DNA from: Viola odorata
Lineage: Eukaryota; Streptophyta; Magnoliopsida; Malpighiales; Violaceae
Assembly: GCA_963691705.1 (NCBI GenBank)
Contig: OY829541.1
Location: 33,430,719 to 33,494,718 of the forward strand
Direction of reading: 5' to 3'
Length of the DNA: 64,000 nt
Part shown: in pieces, positions 43,807 through 54,803 of the stretch
Numbering within the stretch: position 1 is the stretch's first letter
How the letters are laid out: the number at the start of each line of letters is the position of its first letter
The notes under the pieces: generated by a model
Databases searched by the model: none
What the model was told of the DNA's origin: nothing
What the model saw: the letters and a program-made list of their open reading frames with translations, nothing else
Translations under genes and position numbers: made by a program

Positions 43807-46534
43807 GTCTCCAGCCCTGTGCACACATCGGATACACCTAGACGATACTAGCAAGTCAGTTCGCCAACCACAGCGCCGTCTTAACCCCCCCAATGATGGA
43901 GGTCGTTAAGAAGGAGATATTAAAGCTCCTCGACGCTGGTGTGATCTACCCTATCTCGGATAGTACGTGGGTTAGCCCGGTTCAAGTTGTTCCAAAAAAG
44001 ACAGGTATCACCATCACCACGGGACAGAATGACGAACAGATTCCTACACGTATTCAGAACAGATGGCGTGTTTGTATCGATTACCGTCGGTTAAACGCTG
44101 CCATGAGGAAGGATCACTTCCCTCTGCCGTTCATTGACCAGATGCTAGAGCGCCTAGCTGGGAAGACGCACTACTGCTGCCTCGATGGCTACTCAGGATT
44201 TCACCAGATACCGATTGCCCTAGATGATCAAGACAAGACTACCTTCACCTGCACCTTCAGTACATTCGCATACAGAAGGATGCCTTTTGGTCTTTTCAAC
44301 GCCCCTGCTACATTCCAGCGTTGTATGGTCAATATCTTTTCCAAGCTTGTTGAGCGCGGCATTGAGGTATTTATGGACGATTTCACTATCTACGGTAATT
44401 CTTTTCTTGAGTGTTTACTTACTTTACAAAAAGTTTTGTGAAAATGTGTTGAAACTAACCTCGTTCTTAATTATGAGAAGTGCCACTTTATGGTAGGACA
44501 GGGACTTATTTTAGGACACATAGTTTCCCACAAAGGAATCGAAGTGGATAAAGCAAAAATTGAGGTAATAGAGTCTCTACCGTATCCTACTTGTGTACGC
44601 GAGGTACGCTCGTTTCTTGGCCACGCAGGCTTCTACAGGAGATTCATCAAAGATTTCTCCAAAATCATACAACCGATGTGGCAACTGCTACAGCGAGACG
44701 TTGAATTCATATTCACCGAGAAGTGTAAAGCCGCATTTGACCTCCTCAAGCAGAAGTTGATCTCAGCCCCCATTATTCGCGCACCGAATTGGACCCTCCC
44801 ATTCGAGATTATGTGTGATGCAAGCAATAATGCCTTGGGAGCAGTGTTGGGATAGAAGAAAGACCGAGAGGTTTATGTCATCTACTACGCCTCCAAACTC
44901 ATGGATGCTGCCCAACGGAATTACACAACTATAGAGAAGGAACTCCTCGCTGTGGTTTTTGCCTTGGATAAATTCCGACAGTACCTTTTAGGAACAAAAG
45001 TGACTATCTTTTCAGACCATACCGCACTCTGTTTCCTCTTGACCAAGCTGGATGCCAAACCTCGCCTTATCCGGTGGATACTCTTACTTCAAGAGTTCAA
45101 CCTCGAGATCAAGGATAAGAAAGGCACTAAGAACTCCGTAGCTGATCACTTGAGCCGCCTGTCTGCCCAGACGGACAATTCGCTTATCCCAATTCGTGAC
45201 ACTTTCCCTGATGAACAGCTTTGTCTTGCCTAAGCCGTTGAGTACCCTTGGTTTACTGATATCGCTAATTTTTGTGCCACATGTCACTTTCCAGCAGATT
45301 CATGTCCCTCGGAACAGAAACGTATCAGGAGACAAGCTAGATCTTATATTTGGGGCAGCCCCTACCTTTGGAAGATCTGCTCAGACCAAATCATACGAAG
45401 ATGCGTTACAACCGACGAGATTCCATCCATCCTCCGTTTCTGTCACTCTTCTACAGAGGGAGGCCATTTTGCAGCAAAGAAGACAGCCATGAAAGTTCTG
45501 GAAGCAGGACTGTACTGGCCCTCACTCTTCAAAGACAGCTACATGTTCTGTGCGGTTTGCCCGAGCTATCAGAGTACAGGTAACATCGGTGCCCGAAACC
45601 AGATGCCGCTCACAGGTATTCTTGCTTGTGAAATTTTCAACATTTGGGGCATTGATTTATGGGTCCCTTCCCCAATTCATATGGAAACGTGTACATCCTC
45701 TTAGTGGTTGATTACGTTTCTAAATGGGTTGAGGCTAAAGCGACCAGGACTGATGATTCCAAAGTGGTTGCAGCTTTTCTTCGTTCTCGTATTTTTAGCA
45801 GGTTTGGAGCACCACGAGCTCTCATCAGTGACCGAGGAACCTACTTCTGTAACCGAGTCATCAGCGGCTTGCTTAATAAGTATGGAGTCACACATCGTGT
45901 CTCCACAGCTTACCACCCACAGACCAACGGGCAAGCCGAGGTATCCAACCGCGAAATCAAATCAATTTTGGAGAAAACGGTCAACCAATCCCGCAAGGAC
46001 TGGAGCTTGAAGCTTGATGATGCTCTATGGGCCTATCGGACAACATTCAAGACTCCTATCGGGATGACCCCCTATCGACTTGTCTTTGGCAAACCCTGCC
46101 ACCTACCCGTTGAGATCGAGCATAAAGCCTTCTGGGCTATTCGAAGAGCAAATTTCAACCTTGACGAAGCTGGACAATATCGCAAATTGTAAATTCAGGA
46201 GTTAAAGGAGCTTCGTGATGATGCCTACGAGAATGCCCTCATCTACAAGGGCAAGACGAAGGCGTACCATGACAAACTTCTCTCTCATAAATCTTTCAGT
46301 GTTGGACAAAAAGTCCTGCTTTATAACTCTCGTTTGAGATTGTTTGCAGGAAAATTGAAGTCCAAGTGGACAGGCCCTTATGTTGTCACAGCTGTTTACG
46401 ACCATGGCGTCGTTGAGATCCGGAGTTTAGACACTGGAGTTACATTCAAGGTCAACAGACACCGCCTCAAGGAATTCTATGAGGGGTTCAAGCCATTCAT
46501 CACCGAGGAGATGAATGTTGCTGATCCACTCTGA
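43807..46534 (+). pseudogene. Athila 1 pol: RT, RNase H, integrase
   Basis: Replication enzymes of the element. The frame enters with GLSPALCTH and QPQRRLN (43,807-43,880), then loses frame by one extra C in a C-run (43,884-43,891). RT: WVSPVQVVPKK, CIDYRRLN, CLDGYSGFHQI, FGLFNAPATFQRCM and catalytic FMDDF (intact). RNase H: FEIMCDASN, YTTIEKELLAV, TIFSDHTAL, NSVADHLSRL. Integrase: CH-S-GGHF zinc finger, D in YWPSLF-region core, [32 protein letters not shown], and the [14 protein letters not shown]-terminus. Stops at 44,439, 44,853, 45,231 and 46,190; one-base deletion near 45,655. Ends TGA 46,532-46,534. Confidence 0.88.
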
Positions 46535-46576
46535 TTCTGGTTACCAACGTCTAGGCCAAGACGCTAACCACGACGC

Positions 46577-46597
46577 TTTGTGGGAGGCAACCCACGT
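46577..46597 (+). other. Hairpin motif after Athila 1 pol
   Basis: GTGGGAGGCAACCCAC, about 45 bases after the pol stop, with the same flanks as the copy at 18,271. Athila 2 has only a decayed trace (CACGTTGGAGGCA) at the same place, about 59,047. Confidence 0.7.
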
Positions 46598-47036
46598 TTC
46601 TTCCTTTCTCCTTATTTTCTTTATTTCTCTTTTTATTTTATTTTCCCTTTCATTTAATTTCTAAAACCCATGATTTCCTCCATCTCCGAATCCTTTCCTA
46701 TTTTATTTTAATTTACTTCCCTTAATTTCTCTTTTTATTTATTAATTTTTTTTATTATTTCCTTTCTTTCCCTTATTTATCTTAGTTAATTTTCTTTTGA
46801 ATTTTAAATAACTTATTTGGATGTTGACAGGAGCGTGACAGTTGGAGCAAAGCAGTTGGGATTTGATGGGTCCCAATCAGCAGCCGCCACATCCGCACAT
46901 GTGCAACGGCTAGCAACTGCATCCATAAAGGGAGAATCCTTTCTTCCCTTTTCTCTTCACTTTCCCACTTTCTTTCTATCTTCTCCCCTTCTTTTCAAAC
47001 TTTTCCTACTCCCACACAAACTCTGCAACTTCCTCC

Positions 47037-49313
47037 ATGGCACGATCAAAGAAATCCGCCGCCCGCCAAAACGCTACCCCTAGCCAGCAACCGCAGGACA
47101 CTCCGTCCACCACCACCGCTGTCACTACTCCCGCACCCACCGTGCTTGCCACCACTGGTACTCCGCCAGCGGCCACTACCAAACCCAAAACAACCAAAAC
47201 CCGCTCCACTCCGCTGTCTTCGGTGAAGCAACCACAGCCGGCCTTCACCGTCGCTGTTACTACCCTAGTTGCTCTGGCCACCACCCCTATCAAACCTACC
47301 ACTTCCCCAGCCAAACAAACACCATCCGCCCCGAAGGTCGTCAAGACACCAACAGCCAGACCTCTCATCACCTCACCTCCCAAATCCACTCCCCCACTAC
47401 CAAAATCTACCCTCATTCCCACCGTTCCTCCCCCAGAAGCCCCTTCAGCCAACAATGAGTCTTCACCTGGTGAGTACGAGACAGACTCTGGGGAAACCGA
47501 GGACTCCATTGAAACCGCTACTACTGACCAACCCGCTCCATCGACGAAAGCACCGCCGAGTGCATCCAACACGGCGGCCGTTGATGCTACCACTACTACA
47601 GATGGGTCTAGAGATTCCTCGACAGAGGAGGAATCTGGGGAAGAAGACGAGGAATCAGAAGAGGATTCCGGTGAGGAAGAGGGTTCCGAAGAAGAATCGG
47701 AGGAAGATACTAAGGACGCACCCACTGGCCCGACGGAGACGACATCCGCCCTGAGCGCCACCACCACTCTGATGTTCGATGTCCAGATCACTGGATCTAT
47801 TCCTGGTCCCAACAGTTTGCCCATGGGCCGTGGCATGACCTCTCGTTGCTGCTTGATCGAGCCGGTCTGCTACGCAGAGGATAAGCCCAAGAAAGTACAG
47901 CTCCAGATCCCCCTCGAGTCCGATGACGACTCTGAGGATGAAGTCTTTGTCCCTCCGACTACTGAGACCATCGAGGACACCTCCATGGACAGTGAGGAAC
48001 CGTCTCCAGTCCGCCCGAAGCGTAAGGCCCCTGCCACGCCAGCTGCTTCATCTCAGCCCAGGAAATCAGCCTGTATCACCAACAGCTCGGCCAAGGTAGT
48101 GATACCCACACCTGCTGCTCGATCTGCCCACGCCAGAGCAGGCACAGCCGTGCCCCTTTCCCAAGTAATGCCTGACTTTGCTCGTTTAAATGGTTGGCTG
48201 GAATTTCCTAATAAACCCAGTAATTATAGGTTGTTAGCCTTGCATGGTATGCTTGTTTCTCCTTATGCTCAACTTGATGCTGAATTTTGTGAAAAGATGG
48301 GTATAGCTGTTTGGATGAATGTGTTGATTGATAATATTGGCTAGCGCCCTCTGTTTGACCTTGTGCATCCCACGTTCCTTGAGTTAAGCCATGAATTTTT
48401 TACATCTTTTTGGTTTGATTCTGCTGGGCTTAAATAGAAGGGTAAGGGTAGCTTGAATCTAGGCCCTGATAGGATAGTTAATTTTAGCATGATGGATAAG
48501 TGGGAGCACCTTTCTATTGACAAATTTAATGTTATGCTCGGCTTTGCCAAACAATCTGATTTGGGTGCACCTTGGTATCTTGGTGCATTTGCTGCCTACC
48601 CACCTGAGTTTGATGTCACCAGTGCCTTTCAGGAGCTTACTGGCAATCCCAATGCCAAGTACACCTCTAGAAAATCAAAAGGCCATGAGCTGCGTGACCC
48701 AGCCCTTCGTGTTATTCATCGTTTCCTTGCCCTCACCTTCGCGGGCAAGATGCAGTCCTCGGGCACCCTTTCTGTCCAGGAACTCTTCTTTTTATGGTGT
48801 ATGCATAACGACCATAAGGCCAACTTAGGATACTAGATTGCTCATGAATTGCATGCCATTATTACTTGTAACCGCAATACTATTCTTGGTTCTCTTATTA
48901 CTCATTTGGCTGTTGAGCAGCGTGGTCTTGATGTGTCCAGTTGTAACCTCTTTGTGCCTGTTGGTTTTAAATTGCTTGATGCCCGTACCCTAGATGGTAT
49001 GGGACATTTGCGCTTGAAAGGTCGTGTTTTGTGTTTCAGTAAAGGTTACACTGGCGGCGCGAAGAGAGTTTGGAGTGCCCAGAATGGAGGAGTATTCAAG
49101 TGGCCCGACCTGTCTGAAGCTTCACCTCCTCCCTCCCCTGTTCCTCCTCGTGGTGATGATCGTCCCAAGAAAGCTGTTCCTGACATTCCTGATGCCGCAC
49201 CTACTGCTGCTGCCATCGCCGAGACGAATGCCCTACTTCGGACGGTCATCTCCCTTCTCCAGAACCTCCCTGATGAGCTAGCTTCGAGGCTGCGACCTCC
49301 TACTAGTCCTTGA
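47037..49313 (+). pseudogene. Athila 1 third ORF (after pol)
   Basis: One frame of 759 codons from ATG 47,037 to TGA 49,311-49,313 with stops at 48,342-48,344, 48,435-48,437 and 48,834-48,836. The N-terminal half is Thr/Pro/Ser-rich and then acidic (47,625-47,715, runs of E and S), likely disordered. The C-terminal half from about 48,170 is a globular domain with WEHLSIDKFNVMLGF, DPALRVIHRFLALTF and SVQELFFLWCM, as in plant transposon-associated proteins of Athila elements. This ORF takes the place of the env-like gene in Athila; no signal peptide or membrane segment is seen. Its function is unknown. Long antisense frames here are shadows. Confidence 0.75.
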
Positions 49314-49784
49314 TCCTCTCCCCCAAACTCATCTCTATTTTGCCTTCGGGCTCCATTTTGTACTTTAATTTTGCGGTGAACAAATTCCTTTTCCCTTTCT
49401 CTCTTTACTTTGAACTCCGTTTGTTTGATTCCTTTCTCCACACCGAGGACGGTGTTTTGCTTTAGTGTGGGGATGGGTTTCATATTGATATGATATGTTT
49501 TGTGTGCATTTCTGGCATGTTTGTATGACTGTTTGATTATTATCTTACTGCATGATTGTTTGCCTTTCACTTGCATGTTTTCTCCCCGATTTGGAATTTT
49601 CCCTCAAATGGTTTTTAACTGTTTACACTACCCCTGTTTTTAAACTCACCTTTGATGAAATGCACAGAGTAGGCCCACTTCGCACATAATTTTACCCACT
49701 GCACCAAAACCACTTACACACCATACTGCCTGTTAGCTCTTATGACTATGTCTTGCCCTAGCTGCTTGCAATCAATATTTCTTA

Positions 49785-49905
49785 TCCTGTGAGTGTTTTG
49801 AGCTTCCATGCCGCAATTTATTTCTGAGTGGATGCAATGATTTTTGTGCTAGCTGAATTTGCATGTGACCCCTTGGGTATAGACATGTTTAGACATGGGA
49901 AAGCA
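49785..49905 (+). other. Conserved noncoding block A (Athila 1 copy)
   Basis: TCCTGTGAGTGTTTTGAGC ... CCTTGGGTATAGACATG ... AGACATGGGAAAGC. It is the clearest copy of block A, 470 bp after the third ORF. Confidence 0.75.
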
Positions 49906-50749
49906 ATGACGTGATTAGGAACTTTGCACTTTTCTTTGTTATCTTTTTTCTTGCCTTTTAATCTCCCTACCTACACTGCTCACCCCTTCTTTCACCACCC
50001 TTCTAACTACTTAAGCCATTTCCTTCTTTTCTTAGCCGGTGAGAGATGCCTCCGGCAGTGGTAAGGTAGGACAGAGAAATCAACATCTTCGAAGTGGGGG
50101 TATTGAGCAGCTAGACCGAGACACTGAGAAGTTGAAAAACTGAAAACTTGCAGAAAATTGAGCTATAAACATTCAACTGCTACATCAAGATGCTGAAAGC
50201 AGTAATATGGCAACAATCACAGAACGCATAAGAGAGACAAAAGCTCTAGTGTGGGGATTCCAAACGGCTCAGGCCTAGATATTCGAGAACAATTCAAAAG
50301 CACTCCAATAAGTAATATGGAGATTAACTACTAGGCCGAGCCATTTACATCATGAACGTACTAAAGATTAGGCGCCCGAGGAGAATTCTGCTACTCCAGC
50401 TCAACAGTTCAAAACATCGTGTACGCTCCCTTTCGCTCAAATAAAATAAAATTATAAAAAGAAAAAAAAAGAGAATAAAGCATTTAAGCCAAAGAGGAGT
50501 GCAATTCAGAACCGGATTAGAGTATTACAAAGATCAGAAGACCGACGGCACTTTCCGACTGAAGATGATACCCCCCACTCTCCATCAGCGCTCTCTGTCT
50601 TGCCCGTGCCATTGCCACCAGGGGGCCTTTCTCACCAACTTGCCTTTTTCCAGCTAAGAAACTTCTATCCTTCCTTCTTTCTGCTTTGAACCCCCTTCTT
50701 CAAACATCTTATCTTGCTTTACCCTTGCAAAGTTTCTATGATCATATGA

Positions 50750-50965
50750 TTGCTCATGCGTTTGTTCTCCGTACTCGGGTCACTATTGCAAATTTAGTTT
50801 TGTGCATGATCATTCGCATTGATGAGTGTATACACCTAACTCTGTTTCTGAGCGTGAGTGATAAACACCATATCTTGTGAGGATTGCTAGCAGCAAGCGG
50901 GTGTAGGAAAGCTACTCTTCTAGTTTCGTTATTCCTTTAGAGTAGCGCAGAGCTCATCTAGGCTG
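50750..50965 (+). other. Conserved noncoding block B (Athila 1 copy)
   Basis: Contains TACTCGGGTCAC, ATTGATGAGTGTATACACC, TTTCTGAGCGTGAGTGATAA and CTTGTGAGGATTGCT, followed by TTTCGTTATTCC. It lies 145 bp before the polypurine tract and LTR. Confidence 0.78.
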
Positions 50966-51090
50966 GAGGGTGGCGTACTGCTTGGTCGAGGCGTAAGTGG
51001 TGGCGTAGTTAACTCTGTGTGTTGTGGATTGAGGCTGCGTATTCCAGACAAGGTGATACTTTCTGATTTTAATGCTCTAGGGCGAGCATC

Positions 51091-51109
51091 GGGGTAGTGT
51101 GGGGATGTT
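51091..51109 (+). other. Athila 1 polypurine tract
   Basis: GGGGTAGTGTGGGGATGTT directly before the LTR start TGATAGAGTG at 51,110. The same AGTGTGGGGA word occurs upstream at about 49,463 and 50,251. Confidence 0.78.
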
Positions 51110-51727
51110 TGATAGAGTGTTTTATGTCCACAATTCTTCCCTCTTTTGTATGCCTTTTTAGATCATGATGCTACTTATGTTGCTGTGTTTATTCACTTTT
51201 TACAGATCTAGGCTTATAAAGAGGAAACTACAAAGAGGAACACTTTCTATCATTTTCTGGAAGTATTTGAGCAGCTAGGCCAAGTAGCTGGACGTTCGCG
51301 GAAGGCAGCAGTGTCCTAGCGAGAAAAGGAAACAAGCGCAGAAAAGGAAAATAGTGGATCCGCTCATTAATTGCTCCAGAAGTCCTATGGGGAGTTGAAT
51401 TCCAATCGGAATAGGAGTTTTATTTGTAATAATACTATAAATACTTTTTAGTAATTAGGTTTTGAGGGGATATCTATCTCTCTCGATCTCTCTCTCCTTC
51501 TCTCCCGCTAGGCTTTGGCGCCACCATTGCCTTCGACATCTTTGTTTTTCTATTCAATAAACTGGAGCAGTTGCTCCGGCCGGTAATTAATAAGAATTTC
51601 TTCTTCATCTCTTCTTCTAATTTAATTATGCACTTTAAATATTTATTTGTTTTTACTTTTAATATGTGTGGCTAAATCTTCCTGTTCTTGGTAAGAGTCG
51701 ATTGAAGGTTGCAAGGGAAGTCGTGAG
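51110..51727 (+). repeat. 3' LTR of Athila 1, first 618 bp
   Basis: Starts TGATAGAGTGTTTTATG. Promoter elements: ACTATAAATACTTT at about 51,437 and a polyadenylation-like CAATAAACTGG near 51,556. The right part (GTGGCTAAATCTTCC...) resembles the corresponding part of the Athila 2 LTR (52,390). It is interrupted by Athila 2 at 51,728; the rest should lie beyond the window. Confidence 0.8.
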
Positions 51728-53371
51728 TGATAGCACGTCGCATGATCATGATTTTACCTTCTTTTCTAGCCCTTTCGGGGGCCCGAAGTCGGCATTTGAC
51801 CCTCATTTCACTCTTATTTGCAGATTAGCATCAAAGGAGAGAAAAGGCCGAAAAGAAGCGATTTTGGAGCATTTCTGCGGACTTCCATTTTCCAGGCCTA
51901 GAAGAAAGAATGTCGTCAAGACCTCGACGCGAACCAGACCAGTGCGTTGTCCCAAGGCCTCAGCAATTCTGAACCTTCTTCCAAAGAGAGCATCTTCTGA
52001 GATCCGCACGGAATCCCAGGCACTTCCAGAAGATAGCAGACATGCTAGGAATCCCAGAATATTCCTTTTGCAAGGACGTGTGCTGTCACGCCCTCATTGA
52101 TCCTTTCTCTCCCCTTAGCTATTTTTGTCTCCTAGCTAGGCTTAGGCTATATAAGCATAGTTTTAGGGTTTTTGTAAGGACGGTTGTTCCAAGGATAATT
52201 TCACACATTAGTTTCAGCATTTATTTTCTGGGGATCATCTCCTCTTCTGGATCAAGAGCAGCCATTGTCAACAACTTTCCTCTTTGATTATTAATTAATC
52301 TATCGGTTTACTCTACTCCCTTTTTACTTTCCTTGTTTTATCATTGTATGATTCTATCTACCTACTGTTTATACTATAGTATGAGTAGCTAAATACCCCT
52401 TTCTTGGTGAAGGGTGTTCCACGGGTTGTAGGGTTCGGCTAAGAGGTCTAATGCATGCTTAACATATTCTTTTGTGACACATAACTGTTCGCCAATTTAA
52501 CTACATGCTTGTCTAGAAATGTTAAGAGCTTGATCATCTTTTAGTATTTCTGCATGAGTAACGTCATATTCCAGGGTTATAACTGACGCGAAGCCCTGGA
52601 GTTGGAGCAGACACCTAGGGGAGGTAGCCCGAGAGGCCTCACCTAGGGGTAAACAGTTATCTAGGGTATGCGATACGAGTCTGACAAGCTGAGCTATCGC
52701 GCCCTAGATCTGTCTTACCTCTCCTTCATGGGCGTTCTGAATTTAGCCTCCCTACTTCGAGCCCGTGACAGGCCGGACGGTCAAGGCTACCTTTTGATGA
52801 CAAGGAAGGTAGCTGGGAGGATGGCTGAACGTCAAGGTCACCTCATATGTGGAAACGGGGGGTGACTTTTATCTACGAAGGTAAGTAGGGGATGCGGTGT
52901 GGAAACGCGGTCCCTATAGCAGATCTGCACATGAGTCTGGAAAACTTCTGCACCAATGACTAGCCGACCTAGAAAACAACCCAAGGGAGCACCTTTCGCT
53001 AAGATCTCGTCTCATTTGATTAATATCCTTTTCGTTACTTTTCCCGCATTCGATCTGTTTACATCTCTTGCTCTGGATTACAATTTACATTTCTTGCCCT
53101 GGATTACGATTTACTTTCATGCCATAGATAAGTACTTTCCAATTCTGTTTTGTTAGCTCCCTTACTCTGCGTTGATTAATTTATTAATCAACATAAAAAA
53201 CCCCATTTTTACTGTTATTTTGGGTTTGGTCTGTTGCATATTGCCTTGTCATACATCTTCACTAGCAAATTAGTCCTTCAATCTCTGTGGTTCGACCCTG
53301 ACTTGCTCTATACACATTACTCTGTGCATTTAGGCATCAGGATAAATTTAAGTATATTTGACTGACGATCA
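51728..53371 (+). repeat. 5' LTR of Athila 2
   Basis: 1,644 bp from TGATAGCACGTCGCATG to CTGACGATCA. TATA box GGCTATATAAGC at about 52,146-52,157. Short frames at 51,666-52,287 are not genes; they occur again in the 3' LTR. Confidence 0.92.
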
Positions 53372-53376
53372 AATTT

Positions 53377-53394
53377 TGGCGTCGTTGCCGGGGA
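53377..53394 (+). other. Athila primer-binding site, tRNA-Asp type
   Basis: TGGCGTCGTTGCCGGGGA, five bases after the LTR. The usual Athila PBS, TGGCGCCGTTGCCGGGGA, pairs with tRNA-Asp; one C-to-T difference. Confidence 0.8.
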
Positions 53395-53428
53395 TTGCAC
53401 GGTACTGATTTTGTTTTGTTTTTCTTGT

Positions 53429-54803
53429 ATGACCAGGAGATCTACCCCCGATCTACTCCCTTTAGACCTCGAGTTGACCAGAACGGAAAGAGGACTTCGT
53501 AAGCAAGCTCAAGGGACACCTGCTCATCGTAGAGTGATCCCTCATCCTGCCCTCGACGGTTCCCCTTCTAATCTGGCTGACCAGGAACATCAGCTTTTCT
53601 TAGACCTAACCTTTCTCCATCGTGATCCCGAAAACCCCATACCAGACCACTTTAATTTTCCAGCGATGGATGACCTAGCCAACAATGACAACCGTAACAA
53701 CCGTGAAAACCACGAAGATCCACCACCACCCCAGACCAGCAAACCATCGACAATTTCCATGCAACCCCCGATATGGCCAGTAGCTGCATTGACTGGCCCA
53801 ATGTCCCTAATGACTGGACTCTGAAGTCCGCCATGCTTCACCATCTGCCTACTTTTTGATGGGTAGCCAAGGAAAATGCTCTTCGCCATCTCCAACAACT
53901 CCACTCTATTTGCGAGGCCATGAAACCTGCCAACGTTAATATTGAGCAAGCCAAGCTTCACGCATTCCAGTGGTCTCTCAAAGATGATGCCCTAGATTGG
54001 TATTATGACCTTCCCGCAAGATCTATTCGTTCTTGGGCGGACATGTCAAAAATCTTCACTGAGAAGTATTACCCGACTTCTATCTCAAATACCAATCGCA
54101 AGCAACTCGTCTCCATTGTTCAGAAGAAAGAAGAGACTCTAGCCCAGTATTATGAGAGATTTCAGAAAATGCAATCGAGTTGCCCTGCCCACAATCTTAC
54201 CGAGTACGCTCTGGTTCAATATTTTTGTGAAGGCCTCAAGGCTCAGGACAAGGCTCTGCTTAACGCAGCTGCCAATGGATCCTTGACTGCTCTAACTCCA
54301 AGAGCCGCACGAGCAACGATAGAGCTCATGGCCAAGAACACCTCTGACGACCTTGCCAACAATCCAGGCCAGGATGCCTAAGTAGCTGCCCTTCAGAACC
54401 AGATATCTTCTCTCACAGGAATGTTCCAAAACTTCATAACAGTACAACCCGCACCTGTCAAGGTCTGCCAGATATGCAATTTCGTGGATCACCCCACTGA
54501 TGCATGTCCTCATATTCCGGAGGAAATACAAGTGAATGCTGCTGGCCAATTTATTCCAGTCTCTTACGCTCAGACTTACAATCAAGGCTGGAAACAACCA
54601 AATCCAGGATGGGTCCTTAACACTCAGCTTTCGGGACCTAGCCATCCACAGCATCAGAACCCCTATGGAAATCCCCCTCCTAATATGCCAAATTTCAGAC
54701 CTCGACCTACATTCACCAGAACCAATATCAACGCCAACCTCCTCAGGATCAGACCTTCGTCCATCCTCCAGACCAAACTTTTGTCCAGCCCCCGACTGCT
54801 GAA
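53429..54803 (+). pseudogene. Athila 2 Gag
   Basis: Capsid-forming protein. A start near the ATG at 53,429 gives an N-terminus MTRRSTPDLLPLDLELTRTE, followed by a Pro/Asn-rich linker. The frame shifts near 53,780. The Gag core is at 53,785-54,380, with HLQQLHSICEAMKP, LKDDALDWYYDLP, SWADMSKIFTEKYYP and YYERFQKMQSSCP. TAG/TAA-type stops lie near 53,856 and at 54,379. The zinc knuckle CQICNFVDHPTDACP is at about 54,463. A further shift near 54,740 leads into the protease frame. Confidence 0.85.

Larger units (their letters stand above)
43798..51727 (+). mobile_element. Athila element 1, 5' half missing
   Basis: Athila-lineage Ty3/gypsy element from just before the RT domain to part of the 3' LTR. 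It is cut on the left by the Tat insertion and on the right by Athila 2. It keeps RT, RNase H and integrase (43,807-46,534), a hairpin motif (46,580), a large third ORF (47,037-49,313), blocks A and B, a polypurine tract and 618 bp of the 3' LTR (51,110-51,727). The LTR, gag and protease that should lie left of the Tat element are absent from the window. Confidence 0.85.

Noticed and set aside
47006..47836. 276-codon antisense frame
   Set aside because: A shadow of the low-complexity Thr/Ser/Pro coding region of the Athila 1 third ORF.
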